DNA of 64,000 bases from an uncultured Bacilli bacterium. Lineage in GTDB: Bacteria > Bacillota_I > Bacilli_A > RF39 > UBA660. The notes under the pieces are model-generated. The model worked only from the letters and a program-made list of their open reading frames with translations, was not told the origin of the DNA and made no database searches. The stretch is from contig CALVOV010000003.1 of NCBI GenBank assembly GCA_944350385.1, forward strand, positions 53,633 to 117,632, given 5' to 3'. Position 1 is the first letter of the stretch. Every line of letters begins with the position of its first letter. Both the position numbers and the translations under genes were made by a program. This document shows positions 25,240 through 34,908 of the stretch, piece after piece.

Positions 25240-26176
25240 AAATAAAAAAGTAATTAAAAGGTTAAAGGTATTAATTATCATATTAATTTTAGTTTTAACA
25301 ACATCGTGTTCTAAAAGTTTAACTGATAATGATAACAATCCTGTAAAAAATGAGCAAACAGGACAAAATTTAACTGAAAACATATTATGTCAACCAACTA
25401 ACAAAACAACAATTGAGGCTTATGAAAAAAATGGTGTAGATATAGAAAAACTTCCCAAATGTGAAGAAATGAAGGTGACATCAGGAGGATATGAGGGACT
25501 ATGGACAAGTTTCTTTGTAAAACCATTAGCCTTTCTTCTTATATTGTTAGGTAAGAATATTGGAAATTATGCAGTATCATTGATAATTATAAGTTCATTA
25601 ATAAGATTAATTGCTTTTCCAGTAACAAAAAAAACAGCTTTGCAATCTGAATTAATAAAAAAAGCTCAACCAGAATTGAGTAGAATTCAGAAAAAATATG
25701 AAAATAAGCAAGATCAAGAATCTATGATTAAACAAAATCAAGAAATGATGATGGTTTATAAAAAATATAATATAAATCCAATGTCAGGATGCTTATTTTC
25801 AATGCTTCAATTACCTTTGTTTATAGCTTTCCTTGAAGCTGTACAGAGAACTCCAGCAATTTTTGAAGATAAATTTCTAGGATTACAATTAGGAACTACA
25901 CCAGGAGTAGGTATAGCAACATCATCATTCTACATATATTTATTACTTATAGTATTAATAGGATTAACTACATTTTATTCTTTTAAGATGAATGCAACTG
26001 GAAATATGCAAGAGCCAGCTATGAAAATGATGCCAATATACATGACAATTACAATTATAATAACAGCACTTTTTATGCCTTCTGCTTTAGGAATATATTG
26101 GGTAACATCAAATGCATTCACAATTATTCAAAATATTTTAGTTAAAAGGAGTAAAGAAGTAAATGAAAAAGCATAA
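25232..26176 (+). CDS. yidC: membrane protein insertase YidC (lipoprotein form)
   Basis: Insertase of the YidC/Oxa1 family, placed after rnpA as in nearly all Bacillota. A signal segment ends in the lipobox LTTSC, so a lipid-modified cysteine is expected. The 60-kDa inner-membrane core has five membrane segments. They start at FVKPLAFLLILLGKN and include FPVTKKTALQSELIKKAQPELSRIQKKY, the cytoplasmic hairpin, and end at LGIYWVTSNAFTIIQ. The groove arginine is likely in SSLIRLIAFPVT. The ATG at 25232 has AGGAAGG upstream; a GTG one codon earlier is less likely. Confidence 0.95.
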   Translation: MSKNKKVIKRLKVLIIILILVLTTSCSKSLTDNDNNPVKNEQTGQNLTENILCQPTNKTTIEAYEKNGVDIEKLPKCEEMKVTSGGYEGLWTSFFVKPLAFLLILLGKNIGNYAVSLIIISSLIRLIAFPVTKKTALQSELIKKAQPELSRIQKKYENKQDQESMIKQNQEMMMVYKKYNINPMSGCLFSMLQLPLFIAFLEAVQRTPAIFEDKFLGLQLGTTPGVGIATSSFYIYLLLIVLIGLTTFYSFKMNATGNMQEPAMKMMPIYMTITIIITALFMPSALGIYWVTSNAFTIIQNILVKRSKEVNEKA

Positions 26177-26777
26177 TTACATAGGAAAAACAAGGGAAGA
26201 GGCAATTTTAAAAGCACAAGAAGATTTGAGAGAACTTGAAGAAAATTTAATAATCAAAGAAGGAAAATCTCAAAAAGGTGGACTATTTAAAACATCTAAA
26301 ATTGAAATAGAAGTAATTGAAAAAAGAGAATTAACTAAATATATTAAAGAATACATAATAAAATTATTAAAAGATTTAGGATTTACAGCCCAAGTAGAAC
26401 TAAAAAATACTGATGAATCCATTAAATATATAATATATTCTGATAATGATGCACTACTAATAGGAAAAAATGGAAAAAATTTAAAAGCACTAACTTTTTA
26501 TGTTGGTTTGCACGTAAATAAAATAATTGGAGAAAACTTTAAATTCACAATCGACGTTAACGATTACAACAAAAAACACGAAGAAAGATTACAACGATTA
26601 GCTAAAAAAATAGCCAAAGAAGTTGAAAAAACTAAAATAGATGTAAAATTAGATTCAATGAACTCATATGAAAGAAGAATTATTCATAATGCTTTAGCTG
26701 ATAACAAGAAAGTATATACAGAAAGTGAAGGAACTGAACCTAACAGATATGTAGTAATAAAATCAAAGGAAGATTAA
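26163..26777 (+). CDS. khpB: KH/R3H RNA-binding protein KhpB (Jag)
   Basis: Three modules are visible: the N-terminal Jag domain (IGKTREEAILKAQEDLRE...SKIEIEVIEK), a KH domain with LLIGKNGKNLKALTFYVGLHVN, and a C-terminal R3H domain with ERRIIHNALADNKKVYTESEG. KhpB binds RNA, usually with KhpA, and affects cell division in streptococci. The start overlaps yidC by 14 nt, so expression is coupled. Length is 204. Confidence 0.93.
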   Translation: MKKHNYIGKTREEAILKAQEDLRELEENLIIKEGKSQKGGLFKTSKIEIEVIEKRELTKYIKEYIIKLLKDLGFTAQVELKNTDESIKYIIYSDNDALLIGKNGKNLKALTFYVGLHVNKIIGENFKFTIDVNDYNKKHEERLQRLAKKIAKEVEKTKIDVKLDSMNSYERRIIHNALADNKKVYTESEGTEPNRYVVIKSKED

Positions 26778-26792
26778 TTCTTCTTTTTTTTA
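26769..26792 (+). terminator. short terminator after khpB
   Basis: GAAGA, loop TTAAT, TCTTC and then nine T residues, overlapping the khpB stop codon. Confidence 0.6.
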
Positions 26793-26803
26793 TTAAATAG
26801 TTG

Positions 26804-26812
26804 TGCTATAAT
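26804..26812 (+). promoter_or_regulatory. extended -10 promoter for mnmE
   Basis: TGCTATAAT is an exact extended -10. It lies 25 bp before the mnmE ATG, just beyond the khpB terminator. The -35 region is only a T-run. Confidence 0.55.
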
Positions 26813-26837
26813 ATGTTCGATATCGGAGGGGAATACT

Positions 26838-28199
26838 ATGGATGATACAATAGTTGCTATATCAACAGCTTTAGGAATAGGTGCAATTTCAATAGTAAGA
26901 TTGAGTGGTCCTAAATCTATAGAAATAGTAAATAAATTTTTTAAAGGTAAAGATTTAACTAAAGTGCCTTCACATACTATAAATTATGGTTACTTATATC
27001 TAAACAATGAAAAAACAGAATTATTAGATGAAGTTTTAGTTTCAATAATGAAAGCTCCTAAAACATATACTACAGAAGATATTGTAGAAATTAATTGTCA
27101 TGGTGGAATTATAACTACAAATAAAATATTAGAATTAATGCTCACTAATGGAGCAAGATTAGCTGCACCAGGAGAATTTACTAAACGTGCTTTTTTAAAT
27201 GGAAGAATAGATCTTATAAAAAGCGAATCTATAATGGACATAATAGAAAGTAAGAGTGAAGAAGCTAGAAAATTAGCTTTGTCTGGTCTTACGGGAAGAA
27301 CATCGGAGTTAATAAGAAACTTTAGAGATAGACTAAAAAATTTATTATCACAAATAGAAGTTAATATAGACTACCCAGAATATTATGATATTGAAGTCGT
27401 AACAGAAGAAACAATAAAAAAAGAGATAACTGATATGAAACAAAAATTAGAATATCTAGTAAAACTTTCAGAAGATTCAATGACCATTAAAAATGGAATA
27501 AAAACAGTAATTGTAGGAAAACCCAATGTAGGTAAGAGTAGTATATTAAATAAATTGTTGGATAAAGAAAAGGCAATTGTATCTGACATAGCTGGTACTA
27601 CTAGAGATATAGTAGAAGGAGAAATCTATTTAGATGGTATACTATTAAATGTAATAGACACTGCTGGAATTAGAAATTCCGAAGATATAATTGAACAAAT
27701 CGGAGTAAAAAAATCTATTGATATGATAAATGAAGCAGATTTAGTAATAGTAGTTTTAAATGGTAATGATATTTTAACTGAAGAAGATAATGAAATATTA
27801 GAAAAAACAAAAGATAAACAAAGAATAATAGTAGTAAACAAGAGTGATTTGACTAAAAACATAATTCTTCCAAATGATATAAAAGATGTAATTTATACTA
27901 ATACTACAGAATTAAATGGAATAGAAAATTTAAAGTTAGAAATAAAAAAATTATTTAATTTAGAAAAGATAAAAACAACAGATTATACTTATTTAACAAA
28001 TGCTAGACAAATTTCTTTAGCAAAACGAGCTTACGAATCACTATTAGAAGCAGAAAAAGCTCTATTAAAAGGACAACCTGTTGATATTATTGAAATTGAT
28101 TTAAAAGATTGTTTTGAAAATTTAGGAGAAATTATCGGAGAGACTTATTCAGAAGAAATTATTGATAATCTTTTTGAAAATTTCTGTGTAGGAAAATAG
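26838..28199 (+). CDS. mnmE: tRNA modification GTPase MnmE
   Basis: With MnmG it installs the aminomethyl-type modification at U34 of certain tRNAs. The N-terminal tetrahydrofolate-binding domain is followed by a GTPase domain. Its motifs are GKPNVGKSS, AGTTRDIVEG, DTAGIR and NKSD. The C-terminal catalytic motif is CVGK in place of the usual CIGK, with the key cysteine retained. 453 residues. A GGAGG site precedes the ATG. mnmG follows 13 nt later. Confidence 0.97.
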   Translation: MDDTIVAISTALGIGAISIVRLSGPKSIEIVNKFFKGKDLTKVPSHTINYGYLYLNNEKTELLDEVLVSIMKAPKTYTTEDIVEINCHGGIITTNKILELMLTNGARLAAPGEFTKRAFLNGRIDLIKSESIMDIIESKSEEARKLALSGLTGRTSELIRNFRDRLKNLLSQIEVNIDYPEYYDIEVVTEETIKKEITDMKQKLEYLVKLSEDSMTIKNGIKTVIVGKPNVGKSSILNKLLDKEKAIVSDIAGTTRDIVEGEIYLDGILLNVIDTAGIRNSEDIIEQIGVKKSIDMINEADLVIVVLNGNDILTEEDNEILEKTKDKQRIIVVNKSDLTKNIILPNDIKDVIYTNTTELNGIENLKLEIKKLFNLEKIKTTDYTYLTNARQISLAKRAYESLLEAEKALLKGQPVDIIEIDLKDCFENLGEIIGETYSEEIIDNLFENFCVGK

Positions 28200-28212
28200 G
28201 AAGTGAATAAAA

Positions 28213-30069
28213 ATGGAATATGAAGTAATAGTTGTTGGAGGAGGACATGCAGGATGTGAAGCATCATTAGCATCAGCAAGAATAGGACATAAGACTCTAT
28301 TAATAACTGGAAATATAAAAAATATAGCAGATATGCCATGTAATCCATCAATAGGTGGCCCAGCAAAAGGAATAGTAGTGAGAGAAATAGATGCATTAGG
28401 TGGAGAAATGGGAAGAAATACTGATAAAGCCACTTTGCAACTAAAAATGTTAAACACTAAAAAAGGACCAGCTGTACAAGCATTGAGAGCTCAAGCAGAT
28501 AAAATAACATATCCTAAAGAAATGTTAAAAACTTTAAGATCTACTAAAAATTTAGATATAAAAGAAGCTTTCGTAGAAGATTTGTTGATTGAAAATAAAA
28601 AAATAAAGGGAGTTGTATTAGCTGATAATACAATAATAAAATCTCAAATTGTTATATTAACAACAGGTACTTATTTAAGAAGTGTAATATTAACCGGAGC
28701 AGAAAAAACACCAGGAGGACCACATGGAGAAGAAAGTTCAAAATTCTTAAGTACTAAGTTAAAAGAATATGGATTTAATATTATAAGATTAAAAACAGGC
28801 ACTCCACCAAGAATAGAAAAAGATTCTATCGATTATTCTAAGACAAGTCTAGAACCAGGAGATCCTGTAGAGAGAGTTTTCTCGTTTGATGATGTTGTAT
28901 ATTATGATGTAAACAATCAAGTACCATGTCACTTAATTTATACAACAGCAAAGACACACGAAATAATAAGAGAGCATTTATCAGAATCTAGTATGTATGG
29001 AGGATATGTTGAAGGAGTAGGCCCTAGATATTGCCCATCGATAGAGGATAAAGTAGTAAGATTTTCAGATAAGGAAAGACATCAATTATTTTTAGAACCA
29101 GAAAGCATTTATTATGATGATATATATTTACAAGGATTTTCTACAAGTATGCCACATTATGTACAAGAGCAAATGGTTCATAGTCTTCCTGGCTTAGAAC
29201 ATGCTAAAATATTAAAATACGCATATGCAATTGAATATGATGCTATTGATTCAAAACAATTAAAACCATCACTAGAAACAAAAATAGTTGAAGGTTTATT
29301 TACAGCAGGACAAATCAATGGTACTAGTGGATATGAAGAAGCAGCAGGACAAGGATTAATAGCAGGAATAAATGCTGCATTAAAAATAGAAAATAAAGAA
29401 CCTTTGATTTTAAAAAGAAATGAGTCATACATAGGAGTATTAATAGATGACTTGGTTACTAAAGGAATAAAAGATCCCTATAGATTACTAACTTCGAGAG
29501 CAGAATATAGATTATTATTAAGACACGATAATGCAGATTTAAGATTACGTGAATATGGTTATCAAGTAGGTTTGGTACCTGAAGATAAATATCAATCATT
29601 TAGAAAAAAGAAAGAAAGCATAGAAAAATTAACAAATATATTAAATGAAACAAGAATTACTCCTAAAAAAGAGGTAAATGATTATTTAGAAGAGATTCAT
29701 ACCAATATTTTAAAAGATGGAATTTCTCTATGGGAATTATTGAAAAGACCAGAAATTTCGATAGAAAAAATTGAACACTTTATCAACTTACCATTTGATA
29801 AAGAAGTAAAAGAACAAATAGAAATAAATGCAAAGTATGAAGGATATATCAAAAAAGCAAATAAAGAAGCAGAAAAAATGTTATCTTTAGAGGAAAAAAA
29901 TATACCAGAAGATATAAATTATCAAGATATATTAAATTTAGCAAGTGAAGCAAGACAAAAATTAGAAGAAATAAGACCAAGAACATTAGGACAAGCTTCA
30001 AGAATTAGTGGAGTAAACCCAGCAGATATTTCTATTCTTATGGTATATCTTAGAAAGAAGAATAAATAA
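28213..30069 (+). CDS. mnmG: tRNA uridine 5-carboxymethylaminomethyl modification enzyme MnmG
   Basis: FAD-dependent partner of MnmE (618 aa). FAD-binding [19 protein letters not shown] is at the N-terminus. [62 protein letters not shown] and the C-terminal [18 protein letters not shown] and [12 protein letters not shown] are all family hallmarks. The final TAATG overlaps the start of rsmG. Confidence 0.97.
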   Translation: MEYEVIVVGGGHAGCEASLASARIGHKTLLITGNIKNIADMPCNPSIGGPAKGIVVREIDALGGEMGRNTDKATLQLKMLNTKKGPAVQALRAQADKITYPKEMLKTLRSTKNLDIKEAFVEDLLIENKKIKGVVLADNTIIKSQIVILTTGTYLRSVILTGAEKTPGGPHGEESSKFLSTKLKEYGFNIIRLKTGTPPRIEKDSIDYSKTSLEPGDPVERVFSFDDVVYYDVNNQVPCHLIYTTAKTHEIIREHLSESSMYGGYVEGVGPRYCPSIEDKVVRFSDKERHQLFLEPESIYYDDIYLQGFSTSMPHYVQEQMVHSLPGLEHAKILKYAYAIEYDAIDSKQLKPSLETKIVEGLFTAGQINGTSGYEEAAGQGLIAGINAALKIENKEPLILKRNESYIGVLIDDLVTKGIKDPYRLLTSRAEYRLLLRHDNADLRLREYGYQVGLVPEDKYQSFRKKKESIEKLTNILNETRITPKKEVNDYLEEIHTNILKDGISLWELLKRPEISIEKIEHFINLPFDKEVKEQIEINAKYEGYIKKANKEAEKMLSLEEKNIPEDINYQDILNLASEARQKLEEIRPRTLGQASRISGVNPADISILMVYLRKKNK

Positions 30070-30704
30070 TGACAGAAGAACAATTTATTAAAGAATTAGA
30101 ACAAATTAATATAAGTTTAACTCAAGAACAATTAAGCAAGCTAGAATTATTTTATAAGTTATTAATAGATTGGAATAAAAAGATAAATTTAACTAGAATA
30201 ATAGAAAAAAAAGACATCTATTTAAAACATTTTTATGATTCTTTAACAATAGTAAAAATTATAGATCTTACTAAAGTTGACACATTATGTGATGTAGGAA
30301 CAGGTGCTGGGTTTCCAGGAATTGTGTTAAAAATAGCTTTTCCAAATCTAAAAATAACATTACTAGATGCATTACAAAAGAGGGTAAATTACTTAAATTC
30401 AATAATTAAAGAATTAGAATTAGAAGATATAGAAGCTCTACATGTTAGAGGAGAAGATTTAAAAGAAAAATATGATGTAGTAACAGCAAGAGCTGTTGCT
30501 AATATAGAAAAATTGTTAAAATATACTATGCATTTATTAAATAAAGACGGAGTAATGATTGCAATGAAGGGAAATATTGATGAAGAGTTAACTACAGACG
30601 TAAAAAAAAGAATAAATTTAAAATATAAGATTATAAATGTTGAAAAATTTTTATTGCCAATAGAAAATAGTAATAGGAGTTTAATATTAATTAAAAATAA
30701 ATAG
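30069..30704 (+). CDS. rsmG: 16S rRNA (guanine527-N7)-methyltransferase RsmG
   Basis: SAM-dependent methyltransferase of the 530 loop. LCDVGTGAGFPGIVLKIAFPNLKITLLDALQKRVNYL contains the SAM-binding site, and TARAVANIEKLLKYTMHLL the typical RsmG segment. 211 residues. Start ATG overlaps the stop of mnmG, and a terminator follows, so mnmE-mnmG-rsmG form one transcript. Confidence 0.96.
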   Translation: MTEEQFIKELEQINISLTQEQLSKLELFYKLLIDWNKKINLTRIIEKKDIYLKHFYDSLTIVKIIDLTKVDTLCDVGTGAGFPGIVLKIAFPNLKITLLDALQKRVNYLNSIIKELELEDIEALHVRGEDLKEKYDVVTARAVANIEKLLKYTMHLLNKDGVMIAMKGNIDEELTTDVKKRINLKYKIINVEKFLLPIENSNRSLILIKNK

Positions 30705-30706
30705 TA

Positions 30707-30735
30707 AATAACCAAATTGTCTTGGTTATTTTTTT
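30707..30735 (+). terminator. terminator after rsmG
   Basis: AATAACCAA, loop ATTGTC and TTGGTTATT, then more T residues. A clean rho-independent structure. Confidence 0.88.
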
Positions 30736-30805
30736 ATTGAAAGAATAAAAAAATTAGTTTATAATGATAGCATAGGGTAATAGAAGAATGAAACGAGGGA
30801 TAATC

Positions 30806-32092
30806 ATGAATAATGAAGGCAAAGATGAAGTGGTTTATTTATACTTAGATGACATTATACCTAATAGATTTCAGCCTAGAGAAGTATTTGATGAAAAAGC
30901 ATTAAAAGAATTAGCAGTTTCTATAAGAGAACATGGAGTAATTCAACCAATTATAGTAAGAAGTGTAAATGGAAAATATGAAATCATTGCTGGTGAAAGA
31001 AGATATAAAGCAACAGCCTTAGCTGGACTTACAAAAATTCCAGCAATAATAAGAAATTTAGATGATAAAGAAAGCTCCAAAGTTGCTTTATTAGAAAATT
31101 TACAAAGAAAGAATCTAAGCCCTATCGAAGAAGCAAGAACATATCAAAAAATTCTTGAAATAGATCAAATGACACAGGAAGAATTGGCAAAAACAATGGG
31201 AAAAAGTCAATCGTCTGTTGCTAATAAATTAAGATTACTAACTCTACCTGAAGAGGTTCAAGATGCTGTATTAAAAGAGCAGATATCTGAAAGACACGCT
31301 AGATGTTTATTAAATATACCGGATTCAAAAAAACAAAAAGAAGAATTGAAGAAGATAATAAATAACAAAATGAGTGTTAGAAGTTTGGAAGAAGATATAA
31401 AAAGAATGTATCCAAAAGAGCAAGAACCAACATCAATCAATATACCAACTAATAAACAAGTATCTTTAGACCAAAATTTTGTTAATGAAAGTCCGTTAAT
31501 GCCAAGTACGGATATTTCAACACCAGAAGATAATTATGGAAAGGTAAGAATAGTTCCTCCTACAGAAGATTTAGAAAAAGAAAATAACGACATTCCACAA
31601 TTTATCAATTATGGAAATGTAAAAGCAGCTGATGAAGTAACAGCTGCAGCACCAACTCAATTAAACTTTGATAGTAACGTTGAGCAAGTGAATGTAGATA
31701 GTATAAAAGAAAAAGCAAATGATTTAAACAATATAGAACCATCTCAAGCAGGAAACTTAGACTCTTTATTAAATATTAATAATTCTTCTTCCGGTCCAGC
31801 AATAAATGGAGAAACGTTTAAATATTTGACTCCTGCAGAGGGAATAGTAAAAAATGCAGATAATGAGCCAGCAGAAAAAGAGGAAAGAGATTATTTTAAA
31901 CCAACAGAAGCAGATGATTTTGTTGCTATTGGCCCAGCAATAACACCTAATAATTCTAACTATTCAATAGAAGAAGCTACTGATAAAATTAGAAAAACAA
32001 TTGAAGATTTAAAAAAACATGGTATAGAATTAACTTCAGACGAAATGAATTTTGAAAAGTCATATCAGATCATAATAAAAATTATAAAATAA
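30806..32092 (+). CDS. noc: nucleoid occlusion protein Noc with long internal linker
   Basis: A ParB-family CTPase DNA-binding protein. The N-terminal domain has QPREVFDEKALKELA, HGVIQPI and the CTP-binding GERR (63-66). The helix-turn-helix domain follows (TQEELAKTMGKSQSSVANKLRLL), then ISERHARCLLNI, close to Noc. The last 44 residues (EEATDKIRKTIEDLKKHGIELT...YQIIIKI) match the Noc dimerisation tail. Between them lies about 180 residues of acidic, Asn/Ser/Pro-rich, probably disordered sequence, so the protein has 428 residues against 283 in Bacillus subtilis. The ATG at 30806 (GAGGGA upstream) is preferred over one at 30788. Neither start gives the membrane-binding amphipathic N-terminus known from Bacillus Noc. 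Terminators flank the gene. Confidence 0.9.
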   Translation: MNNEGKDEVVYLYLDDIIPNRFQPREVFDEKALKELAVSIREHGVIQPIIVRSVNGKYEIIAGERRYKATALAGLTKIPAIIRNLDDKESSKVALLENLQRKNLSPIEEARTYQKILEIDQMTQEELAKTMGKSQSSVANKLRLLTLPEEVQDAVLKEQISERHARCLLNIPDSKKQKEELKKIINNKMSVRSLEEDIKRMYPKEQEPTSINIPTNKQVSLDQNFVNESPLMPSTDISTPEDNYGKVRIVPPTEDLEKENNDIPQFINYGNVKAADEVTAAAPTQLNFDSNVEQVNVDSIKEKANDLNNIEPSQAGNLDSLLNINNSSSGPAINGETFKYLTPAEGIVKNADNEPAEKEERDYFKPTEADDFVAIGPAITPNNSNYSIEEATDKIRKTIEDLKKHGIELTSDEMNFEKSYQIIIKIIK

Positions 32093-32095
32093 ATT

Positions 32096-32125
32096 AAGCC
32101 TAAGCAAATTAACTTAGGCTTTTAA
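32096..32125 (+). terminator. terminator after noc
   Basis: AAGCCTAAG, loop CAAATTAA and CTTAGGCTT followed by TTAATT. Good stem, imperfect T-run. Confidence 0.8.
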
Positions 32126-32149
32126 TTATCATAAATTTTTATAAAAGGA

Positions 32150-32178
32150 TTTAAAAAAAGGATTTTCTTTGATACAAT
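32150..32178 (+). promoter_or_regulatory. promoter candidate for parA-parB
   Basis: TTTAAA (32150-32155) and TACAAT (32173-32178) are 17 bp apart, with TG one base before the -10. The parA ATG follows 31 bp later. Confidence 0.55.
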
Positions 32179-32208
32179 ATTATTTGAAAATGGAAAATGG
32201 GTGATTAG

Positions 32209-32994
32209 ATGGGAAAGGTTATATCATTAGTAAATCAAAAAGGTGGCGTTGGAAAAACAACTACAAGTATAAATCTTTCTGCATCATTAGCAGTATTAGG
32301 GAAAAAAACATTATTGATAGATTTGGATCCACAAGGAAATACAACTACTGGTGTAGGAATAAATAAGGGAGAAATAGAAAAAAGCGTTTATGATGTTTTA
32401 ATAGGTGAATGTGAAATAAAAGAAGCAATGATTAAAACAAAATATAAAAATTTATACGTTTTGCCGGCAACAATAAACTTAGCTGGTTTGGATATTGAAT
32501 TAATAGAAAAAAGTAGACATGAAAATGGTTTTCAAAAGGGAGAACAATTAAAGCAACATATTGAACAAATAAGAGATGATTTTGACTTTATTATAATAGA
32601 TTGTCCACCTTCACTAGGAATTATTACAACTAATGCTTTAACAGCATCAAATTCTGTAATAATACCAGTACAATGTGAGTTTTTTGCATTGGAAGGAATA
32701 ACACAATTATTAAGAACAATAATGTTGGCACAAAAAAATCTTAATCCAACATTAGATATCGAAGGAGTATTACTTACAATGTTAGATTCTAGAACAAACT
32801 TAGGATTTGAAGTTGTAGATGATATTAGAAAATTTTTTAAAGAAAAAGTTTATAATACAATAATACCAAGACTTGTAAGATTGACAGAGGCACCATCACA
32901 TGGGGAACCAATAATTGTTTATGATCCAAAAAGTAGAGGGTCAGAAGCATATATAAATTTAGCTAAGGAAGTGATTTCAAGAAATGGAAAATAA
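32209..32994 (+). CDS. parA: chromosome partitioning ATPase ParA (Soj)
   Basis: Deviant Walker A ATPase (261 aa) with NQKGGVGKTTTSINL, DLDPQGNTTTG and IIDCPPSLG. It moves on the nucleoid in response to ParB at parS, and in Bacillus it also acts on DnaA. Short N-terminus as in Soj, without the regulatory extension of plasmid ParA. A GGGTGATTAG leader precedes the ATG and the 3' end overlaps parB by 11 nt. Confidence 0.97.
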   Translation: MGKVISLVNQKGGVGKTTTSINLSASLAVLGKKTLLIDLDPQGNTTTGVGINKGEIEKSVYDVLIGECEIKEAMIKTKYKNLYVLPATINLAGLDIELIEKSRHENGFQKGEQLKQHIEQIRDDFDFIIIDCPPSLGIITTNALTASNSVIIPVQCEFFALEGITQLLRTIMLAQKNLNPTLDIEGVLLTMLDSRTNLGFEVVDDIRKFFKEKVYNTIIPRLVRLTEAPSHGEPIIVYDPKSRGSEAYINLAKEVISRNGK

Positions 32995-33892
32995 TACACA
33001 AGAATCATCAACAAAAAGAAGAGCTTTAGGTAGAGGATTAGAAGAATTATTTTACAATGAACCAATTAACTATGAAAAAGTAGAAGAAAAGATACTCAAT
33101 GAAACACCAAAAGAAGAAATTACTATGATTGAATTAAGTCAATTGAGAAGTAATCCATATCAACCAAGAAAAATATTTGATGAAGAATCATTAAAAGAAT
33201 TGGCTGCTTCAATTAAAGAACATGGTGTATTTCAACCAATTATTGTTAAAAAAAGTATTAAAGGATATGAAATTATTGCTGGTGAAAGAAGAGTAAAAGC
33301 CTCAATACTTGCAGGAAAAACAGAAATACCAGCTATCATCAGAGATTTTGATGATACCCAAATGATGGAAATTGCTTTGTTAGAAAATTTACAAAGAGAA
33401 AACTTAAGTGCAATTGAAGAATCAATGGCATATAAAAAATTAATAGATACTTTAGGACTTACTCAAGAACAATTAGCAGAAAGATTAGGTAAAAGTAGAA
33501 GTCATATTACCAACATGTTAGGATTATTAAATCTTCCAGAGTCAATTCAAAAAGAAGTTGGTGAAAAGAAGATTAGTATGGGTCATGCTAGAGTATTGAG
33601 TAAATTAGAAAACAAAGAGCAGCAAGAAGAATTAGCAAATAAAATAATAGAAAAAGGATTAAGTGTAAGAGAGCTAGAAACATTAACTCAAGAACAAGAT
33701 CAATATACTAGAACTAATAAAATTAATAAGACATATAAAGCAAGTAATGAATACAAATATATTCAAGAAGATTTATGTGAAAAATTAGGAACAAAAGTAA
33801 AAATAAGGAATAATAAAATAGAAATAAGCTTTGTTAATGGAAATGATTTAAATAGAATATTAGAGATAATGCAAATAAATAATAGAGGTTAA
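32984..33892 (+). CDS. parB: chromosome partitioning CTPase ParB (Spo0J)
   Basis: ParB clamp that loads at parS and spreads (302 aa). An N-terminal RRALGRGLEELF segment fits the ParA-stimulating peptide. The CTPase fold has NPYQPRKIFDEESLKELAASIKEHGVFQPI and GERRVKAS. The helix-turn-helix TQEQLAERLGKSRSHITNMLGLLNLP and KISMGHARVLSKL then precede the C-terminal dimer domain. It is a paralogue of the noc product upstream. Two exact parS sites lie at 15055-15107. Confidence 0.97.
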   Translation: MENNTQESSTKRRALGRGLEELFYNEPINYEKVEEKILNETPKEEITMIELSQLRSNPYQPRKIFDEESLKELAASIKEHGVFQPIIVKKSIKGYEIIAGERRVKASILAGKTEIPAIIRDFDDTQMMEIALLENLQRENLSAIEESMAYKKLIDTLGLTQEQLAERLGKSRSHITNMLGLLNLPESIQKEVGEKKISMGHARVLSKLENKEQQEELANKIIEKGLSVRELETLTQEQDQYTRTNKINKTYKASNEYKYIQEDLCEKLGTKVKIRNNKIEISFVNGNDLNRILEIMQINNRG

Positions 33893-33902
33893 ATTTTTAT
33901 AT

Positions 33903-34715
33903 ATGAAAATAGAAATTTTCAGTTTAGCATTTGACCTAAAATATATACTTTATCCTATATTATATATAATTTTAGGTATCATTTGTTATAAGATAGTAAA
34001 AAGAGTAATAAGAAAAATTCTTATTAGCAATGAAAATAGTAAGATAAAAAATCATCGCCTTGAAACATTAATAAGCTTAGTTCAAAATATAATAAAATAT
34101 ATAATACTTATCATTGTAGTAATTAGCATAATGGCTACATATGGTGTTAATGTAACATCTCTAATAGCAGGATTAGGAGTTACAACAGCAATTGTAGGTC
34201 TTGCTTTCCAAGATATAGCAAAAGACTTAATAACTGGATTTTCAATTGTAACAGAAGGTCAGTATGAAGTAGGAGATACAATTGAAGTCGATGGATTTAT
34301 GGGAGAAGTTGTTTTCTTAGGATTAAGAACAACTAGAATACTTAATTATAAAGGTGAAACAAAAATAATAGCAAATCATTATATGGATAAGATAATAAAT
34401 TATAGTTTACATAATTCACTAGCGATTGTTGATGTTGGAGTTGCCTATGAAGAAGATCAAGATAAAGTTGTAAGAGTATTGGAGAATTTATCAAAAGAAT
34501 TAGACGGTAAAATCAAAGATGCTAAAGGAGAAATTAAAATTTTAGGAATTAATGAGTTATCTGATTCTTGTATAGTTTATAGAGTAGTTTTAGAGGTAGA
34601 AACAATGCAACACTATGATGTAGAGAGAATTTTAAGAAAAGAAATAAAAGCGGCATTTGATAAAGAAAATATAAAAATTCCTTATCCACAAATAGAGGTG
34701 CATAATGATAAATAA
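33903..34715 (+). CDS. MscS-family mechanosensitive ion channel
   Basis: 270 residues with three N-terminal membrane segments. The third carries the pore helix SLIAGLGVTTAIVGLAFQDIAKDLITGFSI, typical of MscS. The cytoplasmic beta domain follows (YEVGDTIEVDGFMGEVVFLGLRTTRI) and then the alpha/beta cage. Such channels release solutes on hypo-osmotic shock. The gene follows parB by 10 nt, an arrangement common in Bacillota, and overlaps the next gene by 11 nt. Confidence 0.92.
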   Translation: MKIEIFSLAFDLKYILYPILYIILGIICYKIVKRVIRKILISNENSKIKNHRLETLISLVQNIIKYIILIIVVISIMATYGVNVTSLIAGLGVTTAIVGLAFQDIAKDLITGFSIVTEGQYEVGDTIEVDGFMGEVVFLGLRTTRILNYKGETKIIANHYMDKIINYSLHNSLAIVDVGVAYEEDQDKVVRVLENLSKELDGKIKDAKGEIKILGINELSDSCIVYRVVLEVETMQHYDVERILRKEIKAAFDKENIKIPYPQIEVHNDK

Positions 34716-34905
34716 TTTAAAATATGATCTAGGAACAAAAGTAATTATGAAAAAACAACATCCCTGTGGAAGTAATGAGTGGGAAATAACAAGAGTGGGG
34801 GCCGATATAAAAATCAAATGTCTTAATTGTGGAAGAACTATTTTAATTCCTAGAATAGAATTTAATAAAAAATTAAAAAAAATAATTTCACAGGAAGGAC
34901 AATAA
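34705..34905 (+). CDS. DUF951 family protein
   Basis: A 66-residue protein with DLGTKVIMKKQHPCGSNEWEITRVGADIKIKCLNCGRTILIPR. HPCG and CLNCG supply three cysteines plus a histidine, probably a metal site. This is the DUF951 family, typically found between the parB region and ychF in Bacillota. Function is unknown. The start overlaps the end of the MscS gene and has GAGGTG upstream. Confidence 0.88.
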   Translation: MINNLKYDLGTKVIMKKQHPCGSNEWEITRVGADIKIKCLNCGRTILIPRIEFNKKLKKIISQEGQ

Positions 34906-34908
34906 AAT

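Noticed and set aside
27383..28457. Minus-strand open frames over mnmE and mnmG
   Set aside because: Shadows of strongly conserved genes on the other strand, with no ribosome binding site and no recognisable product.
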